Positions 16,471 through 25,937 of a DNA stretch of 59,937 nt are shown piece by piece. The DNA is taken from positions 1 through 59,937 of the forward strand of contig ONPG01000013.1 of NCBI GenBank assembly GCA_900319645.1. Reading direction: 5' to 3'. Under the pieces are notes generated by a model. That model was not told where the DNA came from. It made no database searches and saw nothing but the letters and a program-made list of their open reading frames with translations. Numbering within the stretch: the stretch's first letter is position 1; each line of letters opens with the position of its first letter. The DNA is from an uncultured Bacteroidales bacterium (GTDB lineage: Bacteria; Bacteroidota; Bacteroidia; Bacteroidales; Paludibacteraceae). The position numbers and the translations under genes were made by a program.

Positions 16471-18338
16471 GGTTCTACCGTCACTTTATTTGTCTGGAGC
16501 ACGCCTAAGCCGGCTACATTCGCTTCTCCGTCGTGTGCCAGCACGGTGTATTGCGCTTCGGGCACCTGCGTCTGCAAGGCATTGGCGGTACCATTCAGCA
16601 CAACAACCAGCGAACGGGCGGAATCTGTTCCTTCCAAGTCTTTGATACGATAGACGATCAATCCTTCATCAGCGGTAGAGAGAAACTCCACATGGCTGTT
16701 CACCGCCTCGGCAGAACCAAGACGGAAGCCTTTGTGCGCACGGCGGATAGCAATCATTTGCACATAGTAGTCGTGCAAGTCTTTGTAGAGTTGTTGGTTT
16801 TCCCACGGGATAATATTGATACTATCGGGACTCTGATAGCTGTTGTCTATACCTTTCTTCGTCCGGAAGAGCTCTTCACCGCCATAGATAAACGTCATAC
16901 CTTGCGAAACGAGCACCGCCGTTTGTGCCAATTTGTTCATGCGCAAGTGCGTGGATTCGGATTCGGAGGAAGCGCTGACCTCTATGCGATCGCGGAGGCA
17001 ATAGTTGTCGTGGCAGGTGATGTAGCTGACATGCTGCATCGGTTCGCCACTCCACCCTTCACCAAAGCGGTTGTTCTGATAATTGATACCTCCGACGAGT
17101 CCGAAGCAAACGGCATTGCGGTTGGCACTATTTCCTGAAGCGAATCCTCGTTCGGTATCAAAAGGAGAGCCGATCAGCGCATTGCGGATGTCATCGCTGA
17201 ACGCACCGACACGGGGCATCAGGTGTGTGAACTGCTTCATTGCCAATTTCTCATAGGGATAAGCCGGAGACATAGCCGCCCAGCCTTCACCGTAGGTAAG
17301 GATAGTAGGATCAATCTTATCGAGGGCAGCACGGATATGGCGCATGGTCTCCTGGTCGTGAATACCCATCAGGTCAAAACGGAAGCCGTCGATATGGTAC
17401 TCTCTCGCCCAATAAGCAACGGACTCGACCATAAAACGTCTCATCATCTCGTGGTCGCTTGCCGTCTCGTTGCCGCAACCGGAACCATTGGCGAAGGTGC
17501 CATCCGGGTTGAGGCGGTAGAAATAGTTCGGCACGACGCGTCCGAGTGCACAGCCCCTCGCATCGTAGGTATGGTTATAGACGACGTCCATCACCACGCG
17601 AATACCGGCTTTGTGGAGTGCATGGATCATCTCTTTCGCTTCGCGGATACGTACGGAGGGGTCATAGGGATCGGAGGAGTAGCCGCCTTCGGGGGTATTG
17701 TAGTTGACCGGATCGTATCCCCAGTTGTAGCGTCCCTTAGCAAGCGTAGTCTCGTCAATACTGCCATAATCAAAGAAAGGCAGGATTTGCAGGTGGGTAA
17801 TACCCAGTTGCTGCAGATAGGAGATAGCAGGTTTCTCCGTAAGCGCGAGGAACTTGCCTTTTTTCTTGATTTGGGCGTTAGGAGACATAGTGAAGTCCCG
17901 GAGGTGGGTCTCATAGACGACGATGTCGGTAGGATCCGGCATCGCGGGACGGACATCGGTGTCCCAGCCCTCCGGATCCGTTGTTTTCAGGTCGAGGATA
18001 GCAGCTCTTTGTCCGTTCACGCTGACCGCCTTGGCAAAGATACCCGGACTCTCGGGCGCCCACTCGCCATTCTGAAACGAACGGACGGTATAGAACTTAC
18101 CCGCCTGGTCGCCTTTGACCGAACCTGTCCAGAAATCGTTCTTTCCTTTCATGAGAGGAACCGTGAAATAGGAGTCTTCCTCCTGATAGATCCGTACCTC
18201 CATCTGCTCGGCACAATTCGACCAGAAAGAGAATCGGGTTTGTGAAGGACTGTAGAGACATTCGTTCTCAAGTGAAGGTTGCTTGGCCATGCAAGCTGTT
18301 AATGCTACAGTAAGCATCATAAGTGTTAGTTTTTTCAT
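16440..18338 (-). CDS. pulA: Lipoprotein type I pullulanase (GH13)
   Basis: 632 residues. It hydrolyses alpha-1,6 branches of pullulan, starch or glycogen. The N-terminal signal ends in the lipobox LTAC, so it should be a membrane lipoprotein. A CBM48-like beta domain (about 25-125) precedes the catalytic barrel: YNWGYDP (type I pullulanase signature), VMDVVYNH (region I), GFRFDLMGIH (region II, nucleophile Asp), TYGEGW (region III, acid Glu) and SYITCHDNYCLRD (region IV). It is the last gene of the starch locus, but a hairpin terminator and its own promoter separate it from the sus genes. Confidence 0.95.
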   Translation of the reverse strand: MKKLTLMMLTVALTACMAKQPSLENECLYSPSQTRFSFWSNCAEQMEVRIYQEEDSYFTVPLMKGKNDFWTGSVKGDQAGKFYTVRSFQNGEWAPESPGIFAKAVSVNGQRAAILDLKTTDPEGWDTDVRPAMPDPTDIVVYETHLRDFTMSPNAQIKKKGKFLALTEKPAISYLQQLGITHLQILPFFDYGSIDETTLAKGRYNWGYDPVNYNTPEGGYSSDPYDPSVRIREAKEMIHALHKAGIRVVMDVVYNHTYDARGCALGRVVPNYFYRLNPDGTFANGSGCGNETASDHEMMRRFMVESVAYWAREYHIDGFRFDLMGIHDQETMRHIRAALDKIDPTILTYGEGWAAMSPAYPYEKLAMKQFTHLMPRVGAFSDDIRNALIGSPFDTERGFASGNSANRNAVCFGLVGGINYQNNRFGEGWSGEPMQHVSYITCHDNYCLRDRIEVSASSESESTHLRMNKLAQTAVLVSQGMTFIYGGEELFRTKKGIDNSYQSPDSINIIPWENQQLYKDLHDYYVQMIAIRRAHKGFRLGSAEAVNSHVEFLSTADEGLIVYRIKDLEGTDSARSLVVVLNGTANALQTQVPEAQYTVLAHDGEANVAGLGVLQTNKVTVEPYSATILAEM

Positions 18339-18377
18339 GTATCAGACAGTTTGAATGAAGATTCATCAATTCGGGTG

Positions 18378-18408
18378 CAAAGTTAGCAATTTTTCTTGAA
18401 ATACACAA
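18378..18408 (-). promoter_or_regulatory. pulA promoter (TTG ... TAACTTTG)
   Basis: The minus strand has TTG at 18408-18406 and TAACTTTG at 18385-18378, with the 23-base step. The pulA ATG is 40 bases further on. Confidence 0.8.
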
Positions 18409-18426
18409 GAGGAAGGATAGAAAAAG

Positions 18427-18462
18427 ATACCAAAAAACGCCCCGAAGGACGTTTTTTGGTAT
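18427..18462. terminator. Rho-independent terminator behind the sus genes
   Basis: ATACCAAAAAACG, a 10-base loop, CGTTTTTTGGTAT: a perfect 13-base stem. On the minus strand it is followed by CTTTTTCT, so it ends transcripts from the SusE/F-like gene before pulA. T-runs on both sides could make it bidirectional. Confidence 0.85.
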
Positions 18463-18467
18463 TTTTG

Positions 18468-18487
18468 ATCAGCCAAGCATGGCTGAT
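18468..18487. repeat. Palindrome family member ATCAGCCAAGCATGGCTGAT
   Basis: Eight paired outer bases around a loop. The CGCC/GGCG arms of other copies are changed to AGCC/GGCT here, which keeps the pairing. It lies between the SusE/F-like stop codon and the terminator. Confidence 0.7.
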
Positions 18488-18514
18488 AGCATCAAAACTG
18501 ATGCGATTGACAGA

Positions 18515-19861
18515 TTAGCGAACCTGAGTACCCTGTACGTTGTACATCTTGTTGTCGCGAACGATGTAGAGAACACCGTCAACAACTACTTTCTGAGCCT
18601 TCTCGGTCAGAACAACGTTCTCGATGCCTTCAACCCAGTTAGCTTTCCATACGTAGTCTTCACCGCTGAGATCAATCTCAATCCACTTGCAAGGAGTGCC
18701 TTTATAAGTATCATCCTGCCAGAGTTGCTCGAATTTCATATTTGCGAGGCCCTCACCGCTGGCAGCATAAACGATCTCATTATCCCATGTACCAGCCTCA
18801 CGGAACTTGAACTCTTGGAATCCCATAACTTCAAGTTCAGCAAAGTACCAACCGGTATTAAGGAGTTCCATTGCAGTACCAGCCCAGCCATCGAACGTAC
18901 CGATAATCTCAACACCGGCTGCCGGAGCATTTGCAGGTGCATTAAGAGCAACAATCGTGTAATAAACGGTTGAGTCAAGCGGCTCAGGTTTCTCGCAGTT
19001 GTTCCATGAATACTTTGTAGGATCACCAAGGTCAAACAGAAGATTGGTTTCTTCACCGAGCACAATGTTTGCGCCATCATTATAAGCCTTCCATTCGTCA
19101 TTCTCTGCATCGTATTCTTTGAGCTCATTACTCCAGTCTGCTCCCCACTCAGCAGAGGAACGGAATTTGAAATCAGAACCCTCAGCAGCCCTGAAGCTGA
19201 TTTCGAATACAGCACCCGGGAGGTTAGCTTGCTGACGCTCAGCAGTCTTCAGCTCATCCATAGTCATAGCCTCTTGTGCCCAACCATTGAAGCCACCGGA
19301 GATAGCAGGAACGACATAGTCCTCCTCATTGCAGTCAGGAGAAACCAATGACACGGTGTAATCATGATAAACAGCGGTACAAGGATTGTTCTTCCAGCTC
19401 TTCACGTCAATAACAACGATACCAGCTCCAATGTTCTTGATGTCCACCTCAGTACCATTGTTAGCAGAAAGCAGCTCAGCAGTACCACGGATCAGTTCAG
19501 CGTCCGGACCGAGTTGGTAATCCCAGTTGAAATTTCCGCTACCGTCCAATTGGATCGGTTTAGCCTGAACACCACCATCTTTTGATTCAGCACCGGTTGT
19601 ATCGTTCCATGAAACGACATACCAACCTTCGAAATCTGCTACTGCTTGGAAGTCAAGAAGAGTAGCGTGGTCAGCAGCATTAGGCCAACCAGCATAAGTA
19701 CCATTCAGAACGATACCATTGCATGCGTCAGCGTAGATACACATCGTGTAAGTTCCGGTTGCATACGATGCCAAATCAGCATCCGAAGGAACCACTTCGC
19801 GACTTGCGAACATAGCAACGCTAATAAGAGCGGTTGCTACAAAAGCGAATAACTTTTTCAT
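18515..19861 (-). CDS. SusE/SusF-like carbohydrate-binding protein with T9SS sorting tail
   Basis: 448 residues. A signal peptide (MKKLFAFVATALISVAMFA) without a lipobox cysteine is followed by three beta-rich modules (about 25-165, 185-295, 305-410). They contain SusE/F-like phrases such as NGTYAGWP, GGFNGW and IGTFDGW. The end reads IENVVLTEKAQ then VRDNKMYNVQGTQVR, which looks like a Bacteroidales type IX C-terminal sorting domain. Position after SusD and before a pullulanase suggests starch binding at the surface. SusE and SusF are normally lipoproteins, so delivery by T9SS would be a different route. Specificity is inferred. Confidence 0.75.
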   Translation of the reverse strand: MKKLFAFVATALISVAMFASREVVPSDADLASYATGTYTMCIYADACNGIVLNGTYAGWPNAADHATLLDFQAVADFEGWYVVSWNDTTGAESKDGGVQAKPIQLDGSGNFNWDYQLGPDAELIRGTAELLSANNGTEVDIKNIGAGIVVIDVKSWKNNPCTAVYHDYTVSLVSPDCNEEDYVVPAISGGFNGWAQEAMTMDELKTAERQQANLPGAVFEISFRAAEGSDFKFRSSAEWGADWSNELKEYDAENDEWKAYNDGANIVLGEETNLLFDLGDPTKYSWNNCEKPEPLDSTVYYTIVALNAPANAPAAGVEIIGTFDGWAGTAMELLNTGWYFAELEVMGFQEFKFREAGTWDNEIVYAASGEGLANMKFEQLWQDDTYKGTPCKWIEIDLSGEDYVWKANWVEGIENVVLTEKAQKVVVDGVLYIVRDNKMYNVQGTQVR

Positions 19862-19922
19862 ACTTTTGTTAATTAAATTGTTAATAAAATTGGTTTATAA
19901 AATTGATTAATAAGGTACATTA

Positions 19923-21644
19923 TTAGTAACCTATTTCTTCGTTTAGACCTTTTAAGTTTTCATTGGCAGTAACATCCTTAGCCGGAATCGGATACACATT
20001 GTATTTCGCATCCTTGCCTGCTTTATGTCCTTCCCAAACCATAGTAGAGTTCGATCCTGCAAATTGTCCGAATCGGATCAAGTCGGTACGACGACGTCCT
20101 TCGCACCAGAACTCTTTCGCCCACTCAACCAACAGCGCATCATCGTCCAGCATAGTCACCTCCGGCGCGTTAGCACGACGGCGCAGGCAGTTAACAGCCT
20201 CTACAGCAGGAGCCGATTCGCCCGTACGGAAGCAAGCCTCGGCATAGGTCAGATAAGCCTCTGCCAGACGGAACAACGGAATATCGGTATCCGGCCATTT
20301 CGGTTCGCCAACAGGCGAAGCCCAAATCCACGGAGCTTCTACAATCGAGTCATTTCCGTTGGCGTCCTTCAGAGTAGTCGTCTCGGAGGTAGAATATACT
20401 CCGGTGAACTTAAGAACCGACCAAGAAGCATAGAAATCAGCTGCCTCGTTTCCGGTCAAAGCCATTTTCTTACCGGCAGTAGTCTTGGATGCCATGATAG
20501 CACGGTCATCCCCTAAAGCAACCGGCATCTGGTACTCATTGAGAGAGATGGAAGATGCTTTGTTTTTGTCCACCCAGTAATATACGAACTCAGGCGAAGA
20601 GCGGAAGCACGACCATGTATCCGTGGATCCGAAAGGCACGTAGTTCGCATCGCGTACTGCGCTGACAAGGAAACGTGAGCCACCCCAGTTCTGGGAATGG
20701 ATTGCATCCTGGTAAATCATGAAGATTGCCTCATCCTGTGCGCCGTTGTTATCGTTATCGCCCATGAAGAGCTGCTGGTAAGCCGAGTAGTACACATGGT
20801 CCGCGGTACGCTCTTTAGCCAAGTCAATAGCCGCATTTGCAGATTTGTCATATCCATGCAGTTTATAGGAGCTATCCATCAGTTTCTTCGCATACAATTT
20901 CGCATCCGCGTAGCGTGCTTCGCCATCGCGAGCGCCGAGTGCAGACTCATTATATACCTCCGCATTGAGGTACAGACGCATCAGCAGGAACCAAGCGCAA
21001 GCCTGATCAACACGGTATTTGTTGGTTCTCTGTCCGGCTTGGATGATGTGCGGATCGGAAGCCAATTCGAGACACTCCGTCTCCAGCCATGTGAACAAAT
21101 CCTTACGCGTGGTCGGCATCGGTTTGTTCGGCGAAACGGTCAGCGAGAACGGCACGCGGTAGAACATATCCAAGAGATAGTAGAAGTTGATTGCACGCAG
21201 CATACGGACCTCAGCACGCTGAGCCAGGGTCACGTCATCCGTATATTCGGTAGTCTTATCCAAGAAGGAATTGCAGAGCGTGATATCGAAGTTCAGACGG
21301 GAATAAAGTCCATAAACCAAGTCGTTACTCGAACTCCAGGTCAAGGTACGGATATCCGCCAACCCAACATCGTTCCAGATCCACCAACCTTCGTCGGTAC
21401 AGAACTCGTTCAGTTCCCAGAACATACGATAGAAGGAAGAAGTACCCTCATCAATACCATCTACATCTCCGTTACCATCCGGTCCTTTCTGTCCTGTGAC
21501 GCCAAAGGTAGCATAGCATTTAGCGAACACAGCATCTTTATTAAATGTGGTGTCTGTGTTAGGATCCAGCGGGGTTCTATCCAGCGAGCACGCTGTGAAA
21601 CCTAAACCTAATAAGGCCGCAAAGAATATTTTAGTGTATTTCAT
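19923..21644 (-). CDS. susD: SusD/RagB family outer-membrane glycan-binding lipoprotein
   Basis: 573 residues with lipobox FTACS and typical SusD sequence: MFWELNEFCTDEGWW early, LRAINFYYLLDMFYRVPF (TPR region), and C-terminal RLAEAYLTYAEACFRTG and KEFWCEGRRRTDLIRFG. SusD captures glycan at the surface and acts as the lid of the SusC barrel. It directly follows SusC (49-base gap) on the minus strand. The neighbouring pullulanase and maltose-type transporter indicate starch or malto-oligosaccharides. Confidence 0.93.
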   Translation of the reverse strand: MKYTKIFFAALLGLGFTACSLDRTPLDPNTDTTFNKDAVFAKCYATFGVTGQKGPDGNGDVDGIDEGTSSFYRMFWELNEFCTDEGWWIWNDVGLADIRTLTWSSSNDLVYGLYSRLNFDITLCNSFLDKTTEYTDDVTLAQRAEVRMLRAINFYYLLDMFYRVPFSLTVSPNKPMPTTRKDLFTWLETECLELASDPHIIQAGQRTNKYRVDQACAWFLLMRLYLNAEVYNESALGARDGEARYADAKLYAKKLMDSSYKLHGYDKSANAAIDLAKERTADHVYYSAYQQLFMGDNDNNGAQDEAIFMIYQDAIHSQNWGGSRFLVSAVRDANYVPFGSTDTWSCFRSSPEFVYYWVDKNKASSISLNEYQMPVALGDDRAIMASKTTAGKKMALTGNEAADFYASWSVLKFTGVYSTSETTTLKDANGNDSIVEAPWIWASPVGEPKWPDTDIPLFRLAEAYLTYAEACFRTGESAPAVEAVNCLRRRANAPEVTMLDDDALLVEWAKEFWCEGRRRTDLIRFGQFAGSNSTMVWEGHKAGKDAKYNVYPIPAKDVTANENLKGLNEEIGY

Positions 21645-21693
21645 ATCGCTATTTAATTTAAAAGTTTTCTATATTCCGTTAATCCACTAGTTA

Positions 21694-24600
21694 TTAGAAT
21701 TGGAGGCTGATACCCATCACAGTAGTCATGCTACGGGGATAGATATTATTGTCGATACCCCCTCCGACCTCCGGGTCGAGTCCCTTGTATGTAGAGAATA
21801 CGCAGGGGTTGGAAACTGTAACGTACGCACGTCCCTGCACTTTCGTCTTGTTGAAGCTATATCCGAGCGTGATATTATCGATACGGAGGAAAGAAGCTTT
21901 CTCTACAAAGAAGTCGGAAGCGTACCAGTTGGAGTTCTTAACCAATGCACCCTTGGAATCCACGCCGACTTCGTAAGCCTGTGTAGTCTCATTCCAAACA
22001 TATGTACGGATATCATCGCTACGCATGTTGTCTCCGTAATAGCAACTGAAAGCAGAAGTCAGGACAGAGTGATAACCGCCGTTCTGGTTCTGGTAAACCT
22101 TATCCGCCTCTACCCATTGGAGGTTGCCCGCCAAGACATCGTTGTACACATAGTTTCCGATATTCGAACGGAGGGTGATACCCAAGTCAAATCCATAGAA
22201 CTGGAACTTGGTTTGCAGACCCATTGTGACAGGCGCCGAGGGATTGTGGTAGATATACTTATCATTATCGTTGATTTGGCCATCCTTGTTACGGTCGATG
22301 AAATAATGACGTGTTACACCGTCTTCGTCGGTCATGGTTCTGGTCTCATACACGAGGAAGGAGTAAGCCGCTTCACCCACTTTATGCGCCTGGATCGTGT
22401 TACCGGTACCGGAGCTGATACCACCCGTCGGTACGAAGTAGTCCGGATCGTCGGAGAGCAGTTTGGTGATCTTATTCTGGTTCCAAGCTACGTTGTAGCC
22501 TAAATCCCACTTAAAGTTCTTCGTGTCCACGAGGACGGCGTTGATAGCGAACTCCACACCCTGGTTGTAGAGGCTACCGATGTTACCGAGCATCTGGTTC
22601 TTGAAGTTCGAGCCGGCAGACACATTGACCGTACTCAGCAGGTCTTTGGTACGACGATGATAGTATTCAATATTACCATTGATACGGTTGTTCAGGAAAG
22701 CAAAGTCAATAGCAATATTGCTGGAATATGTTTTCTCCCAAGTCAAGTCGGTATTATACACACCGGGCCGGCTGGTGTAATATACAGCATTGCCGTTAGC
22801 ATCTGTACCAGCATAGAGAGGATTGGATGTTCCTCCATCCAGAACGGGGTAGAAAGCGTGGTCTTGAGCCTTGGTGTAGGTAGGCAGATAATAATAGTCC
22901 ACACCTAAATCCTGCTGACCAGTGATACCATAGCCAAGACGAAGTTTGAGGTCGTTGATTGCATTCACATCCTTGAGGAATGTCTCTTTGATCTTCCAAC
23001 CGAGCGCAACAGACGGGAAGAGTCCCCAACGCGCATTCTGTCCTTTGGAGTTATACTTGGCGAAACGTGATGAAGCATCTGCACGGAAATTCACCGTAAC
23101 CAGAAGCTGATCCCAACCATTCCAGTTGATACGTGCAAGGGCTGACTGCAGTGCATTGTCCGTGATAAAAATATTGGTATATCTATTATAGGGTTGCCCC
23201 GCTAATGAAGCATCTTTGTTCGTGGTTTGGTAGAAGCCGGAACCATCGCTCTGGGTATGACGGTAGAAATATTGGTTTTCGTAACCTACCATTACATCAA
23301 AATGCTGTCTTTCCTCTTCCCAATCATGTCCGTATTGGGCGTAAGCCGAGAACTGCAGGTTATACTTGCTCATATCGCTCCAGCCGTTCCAACCGAAATA
23401 GTGGTTGTCGTAGCTATAGACAGGTATTACCGTTTTCTGCTTACCGTAGGAATAGTCCGCACCGAAGTTCGCATGGATATGCAGATCTTCGAGACCGTGA
23501 ATCTTATAGTCCGCCTCGATGTTTCCGACGAACGAGCCTGCATTCGAGCGGTCGTTCTTATGCGCCAAAGCAGCGGCGGGGTTACCGGTTGTCTGTGCAT
23601 TCGTTGTATAAGGCCATGCATCATCGTTATAGCCGGAGGGCGAGACTACGCGTTGGTAGTATCCGTCAAACCAGTTATCGAGCACGTTTTGAGGCACCAG
23701 AACATCTCCATTGGCGTTCACAGCCTGACCTTTAACAGGCATAGTAGGATCCATCGAAAGAGCCGCTCCAACGACTGAAGCCGGAAAGCGGTTGTAGATA
23801 TACATGCCTTTGGTATTGATATTGAATGCAAGGTGGTCGTCCAGGAACGAGGGGCTGAGGTTCACAGATGCAGTAACACGTTGCATTTGCGAAGTCTTTA
23901 TGGCACCGTTTTGGAGGGTGTAGCCCACGGATGCACGATACGGCATATCGACCACTTTGTTCTTCACGCCACCCATAATAGATATGTTATGGTCAGTGGA
24001 GACCGTGGTACGGTAGATCTGATCCTGCCAATCGGTGCTTGCGGTACCTAAGGTATTCGTTTTTTCCTCATTGTGACCTAAGGCGGTTGCATATCCGCGG
24101 AGCTGGTCTGCGGTGAGGACTTGCGTTCTATTAGTGAGAGTACCGATAGAGAGGTTACCGGCGTAACTTACCTTGGGTTTGCTACCTTTGGCACCTTTCT
24201 TGGTAGTGATAAGGATGACACCGTTAGAAGCACGGCTACCATAAATGGCAGTAGCGGAAGCATCCTTGAGGACGGTAAAACTCTCGATATCATTCGGGTT
24301 GACCATAGAGAGCGGGTTCGAGACACCCTGAATACCATTGTTATCCATAGCGAGCCCATCGATGACGATAAGCGGGCTGTTTGAGGCGTTGAGTGAAGCA
24401 CCGCCACGGATAGTGATAGAACCGGCACCACCCGGTGTACCATCTGCCGCCACGACATTCACGCCGGCAATCTTACCCTGAAGCATATCCTGGGCATTGG
24501 TTGTAAGACCTTTGTTCATATCATCGGGTTTGATAGCGGTTACGGAACCTGTGGCATCACCTTTCTTAACTACACCATATCCGACTACAACTACCTCTTC

Positions 24601-24909
24601 CAGCAACTCGGAGTCCTCACCCAGACGGACGCTCATGTTCGGCGCAGCCGCGAGTTCCTGGGTTTTATAACCCATATAGGAGATAGCGAGTTTGGCGCCG
24701 TTCTGTACGGTGAGGGTGAAGTTACCGTCGAAATCGGTAATCGTACCATTAGTTGTTCCCATTTCGAGAACAGAAGCACCAATAATAGGCTCTCCGTTCG
24801 CAGCATCTGTAACTGTACCGCTGGCAGTTACTTGCGCAAAAGCTGACATTCCCAGCACGAGGAAACACGAGATCAGCAGCGCGCGAAGATTGAATATATT
24901 GTTTTTCAT
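21694..24909 (-). CDS. susC: SusC/RagA family TonB-dependent transporter
   Basis: 1071 residues. A signal peptide is followed by a carboxypeptidase-regulatory-like domain (VTASGTVTDAANGEPIIGASV to about residue 95), a TonB-box-like EEVVVVGYG, a plug domain (GKIAGVNV; ASATAIYGSRASNGVILITTKKG) and a beta-barrel ending in an aromatic residue (TTVMGISLQF). It imports oligosaccharide across the outer membrane using TonB energy. It is paired with SusD downstream. The upstream lipoprotein gene ends six bases before it begins. Confidence 0.95.
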   Translation of the reverse strand: MKNNIFNLRALLISCFLVLGMSAFAQVTASGTVTDAANGEPIIGASVLEMGTTNGTITDFDGNFTLTVQNGAKLAISYMGYKTQELAAAPNMSVRLGEDSELLEEVVVVGYGVVKKGDATGSVTAIKPDDMNKGLTTNAQDMLQGKIAGVNVVAADGTPGGAGSITIRGGASLNASNSPLIVIDGLAMDNNGIQGVSNPLSMVNPNDIESFTVLKDASATAIYGSRASNGVILITTKKGAKGSKPKVSYAGNLSIGTLTNRTQVLTADQLRGYATALGHNEEKTNTLGTASTDWQDQIYRTTVSTDHNISIMGGVKNKVVDMPYRASVGYTLQNGAIKTSQMQRVTASVNLSPSFLDDHLAFNINTKGMYIYNRFPASVVGAALSMDPTMPVKGQAVNANGDVLVPQNVLDNWFDGYYQRVVSPSGYNDDAWPYTTNAQTTGNPAAALAHKNDRSNAGSFVGNIEADYKIHGLEDLHIHANFGADYSYGKQKTVIPVYSYDNHYFGWNGWSDMSKYNLQFSAYAQYGHDWEEERQHFDVMVGYENQYFYRHTQSDGSGFYQTTNKDASLAGQPYNRYTNIFITDNALQSALARINWNGWDQLLVTVNFRADASSRFAKYNSKGQNARWGLFPSVALGWKIKETFLKDVNAINDLKLRLGYGITGQQDLGVDYYYLPTYTKAQDHAFYPVLDGGTSNPLYAGTDANGNAVYYTSRPGVYNTDLTWEKTYSSNIAIDFAFLNNRINGNIEYYHRRTKDLLSTVNVSAGSNFKNQMLGNIGSLYNQGVEFAINAVLVDTKNFKWDLGYNVAWNQNKITKLLSDDPDYFVPTGGISSGTGNTIQAHKVGEAAYSFLVYETRTMTDEDGVTRHYFIDRNKDGQINDNDKYIYHNPSAPVTMGLQTKFQFYGFDLGITLRSNIGNYVYNDVLAGNLQWVEADKVYQNQNGGYHSVLTSAFSCYYGDNMRSDDIRTYVWNETTQAYEVGVDSKGALVKNSNWYASDFFVEKASFLRIDNITLGYSFNKTKVQGRAYVTVSNPCVFSTYKGLDPEVGGGIDNNIYPRSMTTVMGISLQF

Positions 24910-24915
24910 ACAGTA

Positions 24916-25878
24916 TTATTTTTTCAGGTTATGATAAATCGCACTATTGAGCGTAAAAGTACTATCCGTATAAGCGGATATTTGCAGCGTCTCATCCTCG
25001 CTGCCATCGTTGTGCTTGAAGATCACATCAAACGAGCCATCATTGACTTTTGCGAGGCTCCAATGGTTAGCCGTGTCCGCAAAGGCGCGGGTAGCAGGCT
25101 TTTCTTCAATCGAGAAAGTGATGATCGTATCATTCTTGGTAGCGTCCTGCACTTGCGGCAAGATCAGGGTATCCGGAGTAACAACATTCACCTGCTCTCC
25201 TTCGGACCAAGCCAAGGTCTTTCTGCTCGAAGCATCATCATAGAAGCGGAGATACGCAATCTTCTGGGAAGCGACACCCACAGCGATTTGCTCCTCATGT
25301 TTGAAGCGTCCGGTGATGGTGTCCACGATAATCTTCTTTCCCTCACGGTGGGTCTCATACCAAGTGGTATCCATCGTCCAATGATCCTGCATCACATAAA
25401 CCGGCTCATAAGCAGCCCAGTCCGAGTTAGCAATATTCGCAGAAACGGACGAAGCGATGTCAGCGAGCGCAGCCATCTCCGTCAGTTTGACCGTATCCGA
25501 AAGCGTAAAGACATTATTCAGATAAAGGACGTTCAGCACATCGTCGCCAGCGACGAGACGGGCTTTTCTACCTAACTTAGAAGCTGTAAAATCATCCCAC
25601 GCAAACGAATAAGTCTTTGACTCAAACGCAGAGGGAACACCATCTCCAAAGGAGAAGGTTTTCTTCTCAACCGTATTGTCCGCATGATTAAAATGGAATT
25701 GAATGACATCCATATTGTAGCCATTCACATTGACATGGCTGCAATACTCCAAACTTTGGAATGTCTCTTCCGAGATATTCTTCAGTTCGTTCTCAATGTC
25801 AATCTCATTCTTTTTACAGCCGGTAAAGGCTGTCATTATAGCCAACGCCATAATTAGAATTGTAGATTTGTTTTTCAT
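24916..25878 (-). CDS. Uncharacterised lipoprotein in the starch locus
   Basis: 320 residues that I do not recognise. The signal ends at FTGC, and the acidic stretch KKNEIDIENE after the cysteine resembles a Bacteroidota lipoprotein surface-export signal. The rest is mostly polar beta-type sequence with several Trp and Tyr (YEPVYVMQDHWTMDTTWYE), which would suit glycan binding, but no known module was identified. It lies between the MFS transporter (59-base gap) and SusC (6-base gap), so it is surely co-transcribed with them. Confidence 0.8.
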   Translation of the reverse strand: MKNKSTILIMALAIMTAFTGCKKNEIDIENELKNISEETFQSLEYCSHVNVNGYNMDVIQFHFNHADNTVEKKTFSFGDGVPSAFESKTYSFAWDDFTASKLGRKARLVAGDDVLNVLYLNNVFTLSDTVKLTEMAALADIASSVSANIANSDWAAYEPVYVMQDHWTMDTTWYETHREGKKIIVDTITGRFKHEEQIAVGVASQKIAYLRFYDDASSRKTLAWSEGEQVNVVTPDTLILPQVQDATKNDTIITFSIEEKPATRAFADTANHWSLAKVNDGSFDVIFKHNDGSEDETLQISAYTDSTFTLNSAIYHNLKK

Positions 25879-25913
25879 AATAGATTATTTTGTTGTTTTG
25901 TTTATTCGTTAGG

Positions 25914-25933
25914 GATCGCCCAATATTGGTCGA
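25914..25933. repeat. Palindrome family member (ATCGCCCA ... TGGTCGAT type)
   Basis: An imperfect member with one arm mismatch, four bases past the MFS stop codon. The bases after it (ATATTATTCC) resemble those after the 6461-6480 copy (AGATTATTCC), where the segment includes the thiL stop. Confidence 0.6.
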
Positions 25934-25937
25934 TATA

